From positions 62,001 through 126,000 of the forward strand of contig JALJCO010001058.1 in NCBI GenBank assembly GCA_023101725.1: DNA of 64,000 nt, given 5' to 3'. The notes under the pieces were generated by a model. The model saw only the letters and a program-made list of their open reading frames with translations. It was not told the DNA's origin and searched no databases. This DNA is from Atherinomorus stipes. Taxonomy: Eukaryota; Chordata; Actinopteri; Atheriniformes; Atherinidae. Shown one piece after another: positions 36,401-51,400 of this stretch (positions are counted from its first letter, which is position 1; every line of letters starts with the position of its first letter). The position numbers and the translations under genes were made by a program.

Positions 36401-39400
36401 TGAAATCCCTTTCTTTCAATGAGTGGATCTATCTTGAATTCTGCAGTCCAAGTGCAAGCTCTCTTTGTACTCCATAGGGGCTCTCAGTGTGACTGACATG
36501 TGCATATGTTGAGTAAATCACATCTGCTATGACATTTAAACTGGGCTTCTGCATACGACTGCTGTGTGCCTGTCTACCAGACAGAGGCTACCAGAAGAGT
36601 TTATTTATGTTGGCAGAGATCAGATATTGTAAGCCAGAGTGTTTTCACACGTTGGACTCTGTGCTAATGGTCTGTGTTTCCATGTCGCTTGATCCCTCTG
36701 AAAATCCATTAGTGTGGCCTGGCATTGCTCCATCCACTTAACTGTCTATACCTGAAACAAATGTCTCTGGGTCATAAGTGGAGAGGTGGAAGTGACCTAT
36801 ATATGCCTGATGGAAACAAGATATTCCACTAAAGTCTTTTTGGCTTTATTGATATGAAACAGATGCAGACCAAGACAAAACTATGAAAGCTGCTGTAAAT
36901 GATATTGAGTGGGAGTCTGCATCCTTTTTGAGAGCATGGACACCACACAGGTGTTTGCTTTATGATAAGAATAACTGTCAATCGCCTGATCGCCTTAGAA
37001 CAATATCATAAAATATCATACTCTCTGAAGCCTCTTTAACGGCACTGGTGTACAGTAGCTGTCGGCTGTGGGCTTGAAGAGGCTTGTTAATAACACAGTT
37101 TTATTATTAACTACACATGTCAATGGAAGATTTACAATATGTGGTCAAATTTCACCCGTCTGGATACCTGGCAACAGAGGCGAGCATTTCCTATCCAGGT
37201 GGGATCTAATCTTGTTCGGGGACTTATTCCTCTTCATAAATACAGGACGCCAGCTCAGACAAACAATACCCAATAAACCACAAAGGAAGACCAGTGTGTT
37301 TGTACAGCTTTGTTTAATGACTGTCCGATAGCTGCCGGGCTGACTTTCATCACAGCACGCAGCATCTAAAATGGATTAGAAATCCTCCTGTTGACGTGAC
37401 CACAGATTTGTGAATTACAGCTTTTACTGTCTTTCAGTGTTCAGAGAGAGGAATGCTGGTCTCACAAACTAAGTGAATTCATGACATTCCAGCAGGCTTA
37501 TCTGGCTGCATCTGCATGGACTGGACCAGACGGCATGTTGCCTCTGGACCAGTCTGTCGCCACTCTGCATTTCACCCCTTCAAACATGGGTCTGTATGTG
37601 CGTGCATGAGGTTAATGGAGGCAGAGAATTACTACAGGCTTTGTGTATCTGGAATGCACCATCTGCATATTCTACTTTGCCTATGTGTTGCTGTGTGTGT
37701 GTGTGTGTGTGTGTGTGCATACTCTCACCTTTCCCATCCCTGGGTTCTCTTTCACTTTGGAAACAGCTCGTAGCAGACATGGTGGGGCAGGGGGAGGCGA
37801 GACCTGCAGGATGCCACTGAAGTTGGTGGGGTAGATGGAGGGCTCCTGCGGGTGAATCAGTGAGGGCTGGTGTTTCTTCCTCTTGGAAGAGAGATTCAGC
37901 TTCTGAGCTGCCCTGAAAGAGCAAAATAACACACCGGAGGTTAAGCTATATTTAAAGAACCACCATGCAATAAAGTTCTTACTTAAGCAAATTGTTTTAG
38001 CGAGGAACCAAGCCAAGAGCTCACACTACACCCTAACACCATGACATAAAGGTGGTCAGTTTCCTATGAGTTTGCCAAGGTAAACAAAATCAGTGGGAGA
38101 GTCACACTGTGCCGCCACTCCCATCTATTCTCCACTCTAAAAATACATTTCTATCAACACCTATCTCATACCAAGAAGAACCTGCTACAGCCATTTACTT
38201 TATCTAGAAATAATGGTTGAAACAGCATCAGAAGGCAGATAATTACCAGTCAAGACTATTTGCCTGTCAGGAACCAAATGCAGGATGTCATGGTGGGGGG
38301 ACAGTAAATATATCCACTTATCCTGATCAAACACAAAAATTGTCATGGACATGACAAGTGAGGACTGTTGGAACAATGCCATCTGGTATGCACATGTCGT
38401 TTCTGAAAGTACTTATTACAGAGCATGTTTTCCCATAATTTAGGTTAAACCTGGAGCGTGTTCTGTATATTATAGGTGTAATCATGGTCTACAAGTTGGC
38501 CAGCACTGTTAGATAAAAGGCAGCTTGGTAAACAGTTGTAATAATACACATACAGAACCCACGGTTACAACTCAGTCCAACTTTTTGATCGCTCTCCATT
38601 TAAAACTACCATCCTGGTCTCTTTTCTTGTGAAGCCAGCCCTAAGCAGAGCAAGTGAGTAAGTCAGGAACTCACTCTCCTTTCTTCAACTCAAAGGACAG
38701 CACCAATATCTTTGCCTGGCCTGCAGGGAATGCAGCCACTTAGAGTGGTTCCAGGTATGGCATCGCCCTGGATCAGCTAACACACCTCAGCAAGCAATTC
38801 AAGGTCAATGAGGAATGCAATACCCCAAGGAAATTCAAATGCACTCAAATGGTTTTCACTCAAGCAGTCAGATTTCAGAAAAATACAGAGAGGACAAAGA
38901 GGTGGTTGTACATGTGGAGGAATGAGTGGCTCAGGGAATTGAAGAGGACCGCAGTGAAAAAAAGAGAAATCTGCAGAGCAAAAGATTTTAGAGGAGGTAA
39001 AAGAGACAGAGAATGGGAAAAAAGAGAGAAAAAGGAGAAGGGAGAGAACAGATCCATGTGCCTCCAGGTGAGCTGGGGTTTCCAAAGAAGCCAGTCTCAG
39101 TTCATTAGCCCTGTTCTGGGCTCTTCAGGAGTAGGTGGGACACTGCCAAAAACATAACCACTCACCCCTTCCCCTCTCCCTGGAGAGACAACCTAACCCT
39201 GCCTCAACTACCTCCCTCTCCACTGTACACCCCCTGCAGCGACAGCCCAAGAGCACAATCATGGAACACGCTGCTGGCTGATGGAATAATTATTGTATCC
39301 AAGAAGGCTACAGGAGAAGGCTCTCCCCAGGGAGCTGCCTATGTGTGAGAGCATGCAAGACAGATCGTGTGACTGGAAAAAATTAGATGGAAAAGACGGA

Positions 39401-42400
39401 TGTGAGACATATAGAGGGAAAGGAGAATCTACAACAGAGTCCACGTGGTTGTCTGCGCCCGCATGCGTGTGTGTACCCTGGGCTTGTGAAGTGCATATGC
39501 GCATTTATTACAGGCATTCGGAGCACATTCATTCAAGACAAATCTACCCTGTCTTCTTGTGTCTGTGTCTCACTTCCTCTGTCTCACCTCATTCTGTCTT
39601 TTTGCTTCCAACAGAGACATTATTCAACTGTTACGAGTCACCCCAAGACACCAAACAAGAAATAAAGCGCTAAAGTGATTTGTACCTGTCTTGTCCAGTG
39701 AGAAGTGTCCACGCCACGAAGCTGAGCTTGTAACCTTGACATTTAATTTATGCAGCAAATTAACAATCAGTGCACATGTGTGTTCTTGAATAAAAGGTGA
39801 GAAAGACAAGATGCTTATGCAGGTTATTTTTTATAACCAGATATAAACAGGGAAATTAATAGCTTGTTTCTTTTCCTCCCTACCTCTCCCTCCCTCCTAT
39901 TTCCCCCTCTCTCTGCCTCACCCAACTATATGACCACTCATTGGGAACAGGCAGTGAGAAGTGGCTTGAATTTTGTTAGCCCACAACAGCTTCACCACCT
40001 GTTCACTCTCCATGCCGACAAAGCCGCTTTCCCACATGACTTTCTCTAATCGCTCAAAGCTAAATCTGCATGTCTGGTAAAGCAAAGTAAAATATCACTA
40101 AAGTTTGAGTAACAAATATACATGCTGCATGTGCTCTGTGAAGCTTAGGGTTGTTCCAACATGCACCAGTAAAAACATGCTGCAGTGATGTACTTACAGC
40201 TCTTTCCAATCCATCATCTAGTTTACGCTCATAGTCAGAAAACAGACAACTGATGGAGTTCAACTTTGTGGTCCGTGTCTGTGTTGTCACTGCTCTCCAT
40301 TATTTGCACATTTGATAGATTTGATACACCGGCACAGTCGCTGAGAACAGAACGAGAACAGAACGAGTGAGGCTGCTCACTATTCGGGGCACAGGGGTCC
40401 TTTTTTCTGTGATCGCAATCATTGAGGTTCCACTTGATTTCACAGAGGTTTGTAAGAAGCTGGGGGGGCGGAGGGAAGACGGGGAGCAGGAGGAGTGGGC
40501 GTCATAGTGACTAAATGGAACAAGCACCAGGTGGGGCAGTGAGGAGGTGGGCAGACAGGATGAGTGCCCTGCAGGAAAAGCAGGATAGGTGCACCGCAAG
40601 AGAGTGCAGATAATCCAGTTTCTTAAGAGGAAACAAGGAGGGGGAGGCCAGAGTGAGAAGAAACACCCTCTGCTAGAGCATCTCTAACTCCTTCCATATG
40701 TCTTCAGCAGAAAAAGTTCAGTTCAGAAGCATGACAACAGCTTGCTCTCTAACTCAGTTTTCCACTTCTCTTGCGTCCAATTCTTCCTTCATACAACATG
40801 CTGCACGATTTGCTGCCATGCAGTTAATCCACTCTGCTGTGTGTGCTGTAAGTGGCTGTAGTTCCTGATGGTCTTTCCCAGAGTCTCAACTGCTCCCAAA
40901 CAGAAGGAATGGAAGGGATTCAATACTCCAGGCTGGGCTGGAAGATTTCCTCGGGTGGCTGGGAATGAGGAGAATTCCTGCTCCTGTTCCGCCTCTCCGT
41001 CCTTCTCCTGCTATCGGAGAAATTCTGGCAGCTGTCCTGCCGTGTCTCTCTTTCCCTCCCTCTCTCTCACACACACATGTAGACACACACACGCATATTC
41101 CCTCCTCCCTCCCCTGTCTCTCCTTTTCTTCCCTCAGCCCAGCCCCTTTTCCCTCCGACTGCCAGACGAGGTGTCAGCGCTCGATTGCTGGCTGCTTGCG
41201 GCGCAATTTGCCAGTACTCTTTTTTTTTTTTCCTCTCTCTATACCCACACCCATCCACACACACTAACACAGTCTCATACAACCCCCTGCACAAACGTGC
41301 ACACACGTATGCACCCCACAACACGTCACATGAATAGTTAATGCATACAGGAGCCCTCTCTTCTTTTAGGGTCCCACACTTCAAACAGATTTGGTTAGTA
41401 TGCCTACAGTGCATGAATGCATGAGCTCAAGTGTGCATGTGTGCTTCTGTATTTGGGTGCACACTTCTGCACATTTGTATTTATTTATTTTTTGTCATTG
41501 TTGAAGGATGTAATTAGCCAGAAGAATGAGAGTGTTATTAATCAAAAGTAGAGATACAGAGATAAGGGAGGATCTACTTAAGTGCAGAAAGATGGATTGT
41601 TTGAATGAGTGATGTTTGGACTCAATTGGGAAGCTGAAAGAGATTTTAGAAAGAGCGCGGAAAGAGAGGGAGAAGACAGACAATGAACAGATGACATCTT
41701 GGAAAGGCAGATTTATGCTGACCAGTGCGAGGGATTGCAGTCAGTCAATGGTCAAGGGTAAAAAAAGGGGAATGAAAGCATGTGAGTGGGTGAGCGCCGG
41801 GGTGAGAGTACTCTGTATTCCCTGGGCTGCCAATTTACCAGTAAGCCCTCTCAGCCCCCGACCAGCCAGTCTTGTTTGAAAGGCTGCCGCGTTGGCTGCA
41901 GAGTGCCTACTACAACACATCGGCAAACAGAGTGGGTGTGAGACTTGCCAGATGAAAGTACATTCAGCACAAAGCGTTCTCTGCCTCTCTCCTTCTGACA
42001 CAGTGCCCCTCATATGAACTCTGCTGGATCAAATATGAAGGCAAAAACACTGAAAAATAAAACCAGCACTGTCTACAAATTTGAACAGCACTGTTGGTAA
42101 TGAAGCAGGTTGATATATCACATAACCTTTACCGTCTTCTTTGCCACAGCACGCTTACCTCTGCTTTTCTGCAGCATGGCTAAATTAATTTGCCCAAGGA
42201 GGTCTTGTTTTAAAGTGCAAGCTTTACGTGCTTCCCTCGGACCAAATCCATTTGATTGGCAGCAGAGGAAAAAACTAATGTCGACATTGGTCACTCTGAC
42301 AGTGCAACCAGTAATTAGTCTCATCCCTACTGCGGATATCCTTAGTGTGCTTTCATGTGTGATATATCAAAATGACATAAAAAGAGGGAACAGTCACAGT

Positions 42401-45400
42401 TGGAACTGTCCTGATAGCCTTTCTGCTCCATCACTGTCTCCTTATGATCAGACCTTAGGGACAGATAATGACCCCATATATTCATATAAGTGAGCCAAAG
42501 CAAGACCGATGTAAAATCAAGAACCTTTTCAAAAAAGAAAAAAAAGTCTTCTGGTGTCTTTGTTCAAGAAAGGACACCTAGATTTTGTCCTCGCCTATTG
42601 AGGGAATGACACAGTGGGTGGAGAGGAGGTCAATGACTGCAGAGCAGGGGAGCTGTGTTGCCTGCTGCTTTCAAAGCTTCACTTTGGCCTCCTGTCAATA
42701 CTCACTCCATTTTTTTTTTCTTTTTTTCATTCAAGCTTTGTGAAATTGGCCAGAGAAATTCCTCGGCCCCAGAGAATCATTAGCTGGCACGCCCATCAGC
42801 TTGTTTGTGCAAATTTGTCTCTGTTCTCCGAGCCAGCTATACAGCTCTTTAGGTAGGCTTCTTCTCTGGCTAATTACCACGTTGGCTGCATTTGCTATTC
42901 TTGACATTTCCTTTCTGTGATTCTCCCCTTTTATTCTCTCTCCACAGACAAGATAAGGCTGCTCTGGTCATTCAAGCAGGGATCAGATCATTGCTTCCGA
43001 TAACACACTGTTACACCCCCCTCACAGCAAATCTCCCACTGCTCCTGATTAGCAGTCCTGCGTAGCTCTTCATGAATGGAGATACACCAGTGATAATGAC
43101 CAAAGCACAACCGCTCTCCCTCACTCTTTGAGACACCGACAATTTATCCTGAACTTTGTGGAAAGACGTTTGTGAGATTTCTTTTGTTCGGATGTGCATG
43201 AAGGGTTTTTTTTTGGGGGGGGGGGGGGAGTAAACCCAAAACGCCATATCAGCAGCTGGTTCTGATTGACTATGCTGGCTGTCTGTTGGCCAATCAGGTG
43301 AGGTGCTATGTTTTTGAGGGGGAAAGCTAATCATTAGGAAACCTCCCCAGAGCAAAAATCCGTGCATGCTGTCTTATTGATGGGCTGCCCTTGACACGAT
43401 CAAACAGCTCTTTGCCCCAAAGGTGTGGGGAGGCAACATAAATCTGCCAGCTTCAGGAGAAACACAGAATTCAGTCAAAACAAGCGCACCAGACTAATGT
43501 TTAGTCTCCACACGAGACAGACATCCCTGCATTGTTTGCTCTTCATCACATTTGGATGGGATTAAAGTGAATCTGCATCTTTGCTCTGCCCTCGTTGTCA
43601 GTGGTACCCGATCTCCCCCAGCCTGACCCAGCCATCACTAAGCTTTAGTGGTGATTAAGAGGCTATGACATCAGCCTGTGAGTGCACACGCATTCATATG
43701 GGTGCACAGACAAGAGGAGATGATGTCATACTCAACCAAGTATCCCTGGCAGCATGGAAGTCCATCCGGACAAGATTTACAAGACAGGTCAGGATGCCAG
43801 TCACTAAATACTGTGTAAGACAAATGTTTCCAAACCATTAATGCTTTCTCACCCTTTGAAATTGTTTGCTGTGGGTGTCAGCATCCCCCAGATGGATTAC
43901 CATTTGTATTACCCACACACTAAAAGCTTACATCAAAAAGGCTTTAAAATAACCAAAAAAAATGTGCAGATTTCTCATTGCTTACGTGGGAACAATAACA
44001 GAGGGACATCCTGTTGAATGCGTGACAAAGCAGATCTTACCCTGTGCAGCACAGACAATAATCTGGTAATGAGCCCATGTTCTTTTCCCTGGTATAAACA
44101 TTAATTTAGTGTTTCTAACTTCCTCTACCTTATCCTAAATCACTCAAAACAACTTCCCTGTGGCCACAGCACCAAGAACCCAGGGATTAATCTTGGAATG
44201 TGGCTCAACAAAAGTTAATTGAACCAAAAATGGTCAATTTTACTTTAAAGAAGCTGCCCAAAAAGATCCCACCTGGAGATACAGCAACAGACATTCCCCT
44301 CTGTTCACTGCCATCATCTTGCGGTTTAGATAAAGATTAGCATCAACCAAAACCAAGATCTTTCCAGTTGTTTTGAAAAATGTGTTACTTCTCTCTTTTG
44401 GCGGGCCAAGATGCATTAAATTGGAAGAGAGAAGTAACAGGCTTATCTGGCTGTCGGTTGAGTCTTATCAATCTAAAGCTCTGAAGCTTTCAACCGACTG
44501 TGAGCCTGCTTCCCCCTGCACGGCTTTTTAATAGTAAGGCTCCTCTCTCTCTCTCAGTTTACACAGCAGCCGTTTGCAGGAAGTGGCCAAACACCCCCAG
44601 GCTAGGATTTATAGACTTTCTATAAATCCTCAAAAATAGATAAATGAATCTCAACAAAACTAGACAGCAATGAATGCAACGTCCAGTTAGCTGAGTAATA
44701 TCCTGCAAGACATGCTCCAAACACATTGGACCAAGGCCTTAAAAAAAGCCTTTTGTTCCAACAAGGTGTTCAACAAGCCTTTTGTTCCTGGATACCGTCT
44801 GACCTTGGACACAGAGAATCAAATGGTGCATTATTTGTGTGCCGACTGCTGACAGCCCAAGGCTGCAAACACATCTTCACTGCACCAGTCCCCAGCCAAT
44901 TAGGTAAGGCCAAATGCATTCATGTAACATCTGTGAATACAATGTGCTGTCGCATAAGAAAACATTCCCGTCAAAGACTGACATCGCCTTATGCACTTGT
45001 CATATCTGAATCATGATGCAGATTCAAAGACGTCTGTTGTCAGAAGAAAACAAAAAAAGCACCTTTCTGTAAATAAAATCCTAAATTCCACCCGCAGGTT
45101 GTAAACCTGTTCCGTCACGGTTTCCTCTGAACTCTTTTCAAACGGTCTGAGGACTGAGGTGAAAAACACGGGATTAGGGCATCCTCTGGAGAATAACTTG
45201 AATAACAGAGAACTGTTTGAAACATGGGGAAAATAAGGGATTGTGAGTGGTAAACAGGGAAGAAAGCACTGCAGAGGTAAGGATGGTATTAAGAAATAAA
45301 TTGGTGCGAGTAGACATGAAGAGAAACATGCAAAGGAAACAAACAGAAAGAGACAGTGTGAGAAGAAGCAGCAGGGTGTGCAGCCAAGTCCTCTCTTCGA

Positions 45401-48400
45401 TCAGTGGGCCTGGCTCCATGCCAGTGAAGCGCTGTCCATGAGGAGGTAAATCATTTTCTGCCTGAGAAAGAAACAGGGAAAAATGATTGCCGGGCCCCCT
45501 GCCACAACCAGCTTGGAATTGCTTTATTCCCAAAGATGGGAATCCCCAGTCGGCCAAGAATAAATGGAACAGTTGGCGAGAAAAAGTGAAAAAACTCATC
45601 AATATTCAAGAAAGTCTGGTTTAGTGCAACAGTACATCAGCATAAACAGAAATAAAAGCTCTGACTTGTAGCAACATGGATGTAAAAACCTAAATATTTT
45701 TGTATTTTATATCTAATTTTGTGCAAAAACCAATATTCTTTGCTTTCAGGCATCATATCAGACTCTCACTTCCAATGATGGATCCTATGTTGTGCAGGTA
45801 AGGTTGCATCTTTTATGATGGATAAACAAATCATTCTGCACATGTACACAGAGAAACAAGCTTTTTTCACCCCTCCCATTTCTTTTAATTAGCTGCCCAC
45901 AAAGCATTGCATCTCCACGCAACCTACACCCATCATCCCAGTCACACACCCTCTTATTCGCCTCATTCCCACACTGAAAGACCATAAAACTGCGTTGCCA
46001 AGCTGAGGGCTTAAGGAAGGCTTAAGACAAGCACAGGAAGGAAATTTGTGGGTATAATTCTATTTGCAGTTTACTTTATTGTTCCTTCCAGCATTCGGAT
46101 CACATCTTGCTAATGTGGCCTTAACTAGCTTGAACATTAGACCGTGAAGAGGTGAACAAAGCATACAGCTTTGGCTCTGCAGGACTATTTGTCAGTCAAT
46201 GAGATAAGCAGGCCAATTTAGGTCCCCTGGAGGAAAGAATTGAAGATACCTGCAATAAGAGTCAAAAGGTCATTGAAGAAAAATCTGTAGCAATTGACTC
46301 CAACTTGTCTTGCAGAAAACTGCAGTGCTGGGAAAATGCTCTGCTGTTATGCCAGAACTGTTTCAGGCAGCAAAAGTAAAATTCTTGGTAATAAATTTAC
46401 TTTTCAGCTGATGGGTGACAGATGATAATGAAGACATGCTTTTTTCCCCCATCTCCACAGACTGCAGTCTCCCCTACCCCCTGGCTTTGCTGACAAAGAT
46501 TAACAGCAGCTTTCATCTCTTGCAGTGCATTTTCACTTTGCTCCTCAGACACCGCTCCAGGTATTTCTGCTGTACGTTCCTCCATGAGGCTGAAGAGTTA
46601 CTGGAATAACTTCACATCCTCAATACACATGTTGAACTCCGATTCACCTATCATCCCACCCACGTCTTCCCTTGGAAACCTCGGGCTCCTGTGCTCAGGG
46701 CACGCAAAGCTCTATTGGCAAGCAAGTCATCACAGACTGAGTGACGTTTCCTGTCTCGGTTCACCGCACAGTGAGGAAAGAATATTTCATGCACAAGAGA
46801 CAAATGAGCACTATTATTCGCGTGAAACAATTCCTCAATCAAACATGTCGTCTTAACTTTATGCTTAACACAACTTAAGACCATGACGAGTGTGGAAGAG
46901 ACAGACAGAGGGGTAAAAGTCAGCATACTTCTGCTCCACTTCTCCGCTTCATTAATCACTTGCTGCCAGGCTAAGACACCTTGCGATTATTTATTTGCAC
47001 TTCTTCACACAGAGGCTATCACAACAAACAGGCCCGCAGGCTGCTAAGAACATTTGGGGGTGATTAATCAGCGTGCTGTCGGTAGAGACAGAACGCAGGG
47101 GGAGGGGATTTCTAACACATGTTTCTTAATCTTTCATCTATATTCTAGTCAACAGGCAACCCAATAAAAACTAGAGGGGGTCCAAGTCGGGTGAAATAAA
47201 CTGTACTGTCAGGAAGATGGCCAGGATAGCAGATGCAAGAGTAGTGGATGAAGGGATGGATAAAAGGCGGAAATAAGTATTTGGGTCAGGCAGATCAATA
47301 AACACATCATGGAATCCTGATCTCGGAACACGGGGAATGTGTTTACAGCCTCCTTATACAAATTAAGCAGTTTATTCTGTATCACGCACTCATAAAGTCG
47401 AGCACAGAATTGCACACAGCTACGCTCACTGGGCTGCATTCAGCGTATGGGGATAAAGGGATTTTTGCAAGCATGCTGCAGCTGGCTCTCATGTGCCGGG
47501 TCGTGAACTGATTACCAGCTGTAATCCTCTCCGTTCAAGGCGGCAGCGTGCGTAGAGAAAGCAGCAGAAACAGAGGAGATAAACCCTCATTGCAGTGTTT
47601 AATTTGATGTGGAGGTTTTGCACGTGTCCAAACAAAACTGGACATGAAGAGGTGGGGCACAATATCCCACAGAATAACTCCTAATCTTTCTAATTCTCCA
47701 GTAAGACGTATATCAGGGTGCAAATACGACAAGTAACATGTAATAGAGGCACAATATTTCCCCTGTGTCTGTAGCTCATTATGTATTAATTGCATCAGTT
47801 CACAACAAGGCCAAAGGTTAATTTAGTACATTTGCACATAATAATTTCTCTCTATAGTACACAGTACATTTCACCGGCTTCATCAGTGTCGTCGTCTTCT
47901 TTTTAAATCCCTGTAATTGCATCTTGAACTATTTCAACCCCTCAGCCTTCATTCCATTACTGAGATTAAAATAAAAAGCGTGATCACAATGAAATGATTC
48001 AGCTTTCTGGATGATGAGGCAAAACCCAAACTACCTGTTCTGAAAATCACCAATCCTCAGTGATCTGAGTCTCCATTTATGACAGGCAAACAATTGCAAT
48101 GCAGCAAGATGAAGGATTGCACATGTGTATCCCCCCACAAAATAAAAAATAAAGCTCCTGCGTTTGGGGAAATCAACTTGCTACTGTTGATTAGGCATCT
48201 ATTAGTTATTCGTACTGAATGGAAGGCCGTGGTGGGGCTAAGCATTGAGGAGCAGTGAAGCCTGAAAAGCCCCACCAGGAGCCATCTTTGTTTCTCTGAA
48301 TTGTAACACATCAAGACAGCTCATGGGAGCTTATGAGGCTCTTTTCTACATCTACACACACACAGGTCATAAAATTCTCTGCCACCAGCTACTGCAATTG

Positions 48401-51400
48401 ACTCCTTCTTATTCTACTATGTCTCACCCACATCGTGGAAGTGACTGCAGTTCTAATGACAAACATAATAGACTTCATCTGCATGACACCTTTCACTGAG
48501 GGGCCCTAAAGAGGTTTAGATGGCATCCCTGAGCCCACACAGACGTGATACATAATACCCATTCAACAGGCTTGGGGAACAAGAAATTTCATAGTCTAGC
48601 ATGACATCAAAACACTAATGTGCTGATGGTGGAGCCCCGTGGGCGGCCATCAGGGCTGTTATCCAGTTAAACGAGGAATGCTTATCGTGGGTCGGGAAGG
48701 GATTGATGCTGAGGGCAAGATCTTTCCTGCCCACACGCAACTAATCACACACAATTTGGCCTTTTTTTTTTAGTTTTTGCTCCCACCACAATTCTGATGG
48801 ACAAAATCAACCCAGAGTTGAGAGACTGGTCAGATGCTTATGCTCCACATTTTAATGTGTATATCATGTGTGATATGAATCTGTCAGAAGTGGATGGCAA
48901 TACTTCCCCTGCTCCCCACAGAGCTTAACACACATGGACCCAGGATGAGTACACAGGCTTGAGTCAGCACTTCAGCTCTTTGTTTGTTACCCCCTCCCTT
49001 TCCATTGCCCCCCTGCGGGCTATGTGAATGGGCCAGACAGACTTCCTGACTCAGGGATTTATTTGGGGGAGCAGGGGAAAAGGTTATTCCTCTTTAAGGC
49101 TGCGACAACCCTCTGTTTCTCTTTTTTCCCAGTCTCTGGAGCTGTTTACCTCTTATAATGACAATCACAAGTGCTTCTGCGCTGTCTGTCATAACAGAGC
49201 CCATCATCCTGTTGCTGCAGGGGGCTCAGCATCATTGCACCATGGTATAATATGCCAAGGAAGACACAGAGCCCCAGAGAACAGTTAGAGTGACTGATTT
49301 AAAGGGGATGTTGTCATAAGCAGGTTGCCCTCCAACTAAGACATTGTAATATATTTTTAAGGGATTAATAAATAATAAAAAAAGAAAAAAGAAAAAGAAA
49401 AGAAAGAGAAAAGGATTCCCCAAGAAAACAACTGGAGTCTGATTTGGTTCAATCACTGAAATCCATGGTTGTTAGTAAAGCATCTAAACCACAAGGTGAT
49501 GGTTGAGAAAACATCAAGGTTTCATGGCTTCCACTGCATGTTAGATATGTTTTTATCCAACTCACCAGGTGATGAGCTCTGCCCCTTCTGCAACAGACAC
49601 AAACATGGCCCGGCACAAAAGGAATCTCCAGCTAAAGTACTGTACAGTGTTTTTTAAGATCATGCAAGTTGCTTTCTATCAACTCAAATACAATGATTTC
49701 CAGTTTCTGACTATTTCATAGCTTCAGATTAGACCTCGTAGGTAGCTGCAACTCAGTGCTGCTCTTCACATAATCTGAACACAGAATCTAAATCAGAATT
49801 TCTCATGAAATATTCAGCATGCAAGTCTCTGTGGCATACAATATACAGTATAGGAATCCCTCCGATTGAACAAGGTCCTCTCCATGCCATTCTTCAATCC
49901 TGAAAAGATTGAATCTGTAATTTTTATATCTACAATATTACTGACTGGAACCTTAAAGCAATGTATGATTATGAGTCAGGCTGAAGCGCCCTTATGCTAT
50001 TTACGGGTGAATAGGAGGACGCATGAGGGTAGAGGGATGTATCCACATGTTTGTATATCCCTGAGGCTGCAAGGCCAAGCTGGACCTCCATCAACACCTC
50101 AGCCTTGACGGCGCCTGACAGGGCTTGGGTAGATTCACACCTGGGTTTACAGGCTCCAGCGTTTTCATGGCCTCAGCTGGTGCTGCCACTGTCAGCCTCT
50201 GCACAGAGGCAGCCATTAGTCCCATCAGCCTGATTATGGCAAGAAAATACCAGCTGGTGTTTTATCCACCAGCAAACAAAGACAAATACCACAGAGCAGC
50301 TCAGCTATCCCAGCTACCACCCACTCAATACCTCTGATGAGCCATTCGCTGCCCTGGGCATGTGTTGCTCAGATTCAACAGATTGATATGAATCAATTCT
50401 CATTTGTCAGTCTCTAGAGGTGGAGGCATATTAACATTTCAGCCCCACTGTGACTGTTTCCTCAAAATGGAGTCTGGATTTTTGCTGTATGTCATACATG
50501 CTATACAGTCTGCTCACACTCTCGCTTGGTGGGGGAATCCATCTCGCTGTGGCTTGACAACAAAACCATTAGCCCCTCACCTCCAGGGAGCACACAGTCC
50601 AACTCTGACTGCACAAAACTGCACATTCCACAGAGCGGAAAAGAGTGACACACAAAGAAAGATAAATCGGAAGAGAGAGGAAAGAGAGAGAAAAACAGCC
50701 CACAGAGCAGAATCAAACACACAAACATGCGCAAGAAGAGCATCACACATCCAAGTGAACTCGGTGTTGACTTTGTACAACATGACTTACTTGACTCCCA
50801 TGGTAGTGAATCCAATATTCTTCCCCACAGGCACAGAGCTCCTACTCCTGATGCTCTCAGAGAAAAGCATCAGTCCAAGCTCTGCTACTCAATGACAACA
50901 TTTATAAGCACATTCATCCCAGGCAGCCACTGCCCCGCTGTATCTTTATCCCCCTGCTATGTGGGCCAGATCAGCTGCGCTCAGTAGACCCCTCTGCTCC
51001 CCGTAATCCATGCTGCCCACTTGTCACTGACTGAGATCCCTGCTGTCAATCACAGCACAGCCAACCAAACACAGCACTGTCCTGCTTTGTCTGCCTTGAG
51101 CCCCTCTGTGTGGCCCAACCCTGCTGCTGGAGTTAAGGACTATTTCCCAAAGCTACCTTCACAAACAAACAGGATGAACTCAGTGGCCCTCATTAACAAT
51201 CACACAATACATATGACCGAACAATAGACTTCAGCAAGTTATCCAACATGTGTTATTGAAGCACTTGTTATCCCGCAGTGCATCCACTTAGCAACATTCA
51301 AGACTCATTATTAAGAAAGATGCCTGCCCCTCCCCCGTCTAAATTATAGTCCAGTGGAGGGGAGAGGAGTATTCCAACTTCCTGATTTCCAATCTCCACT

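Noticed and set aside
45174..45602. 142-codon minus-strand open frame in intron B-C
   Set aside because: It has Leu/Phe-rich random composition, no matching splice phases to exons B or C, and no recognisable domain.
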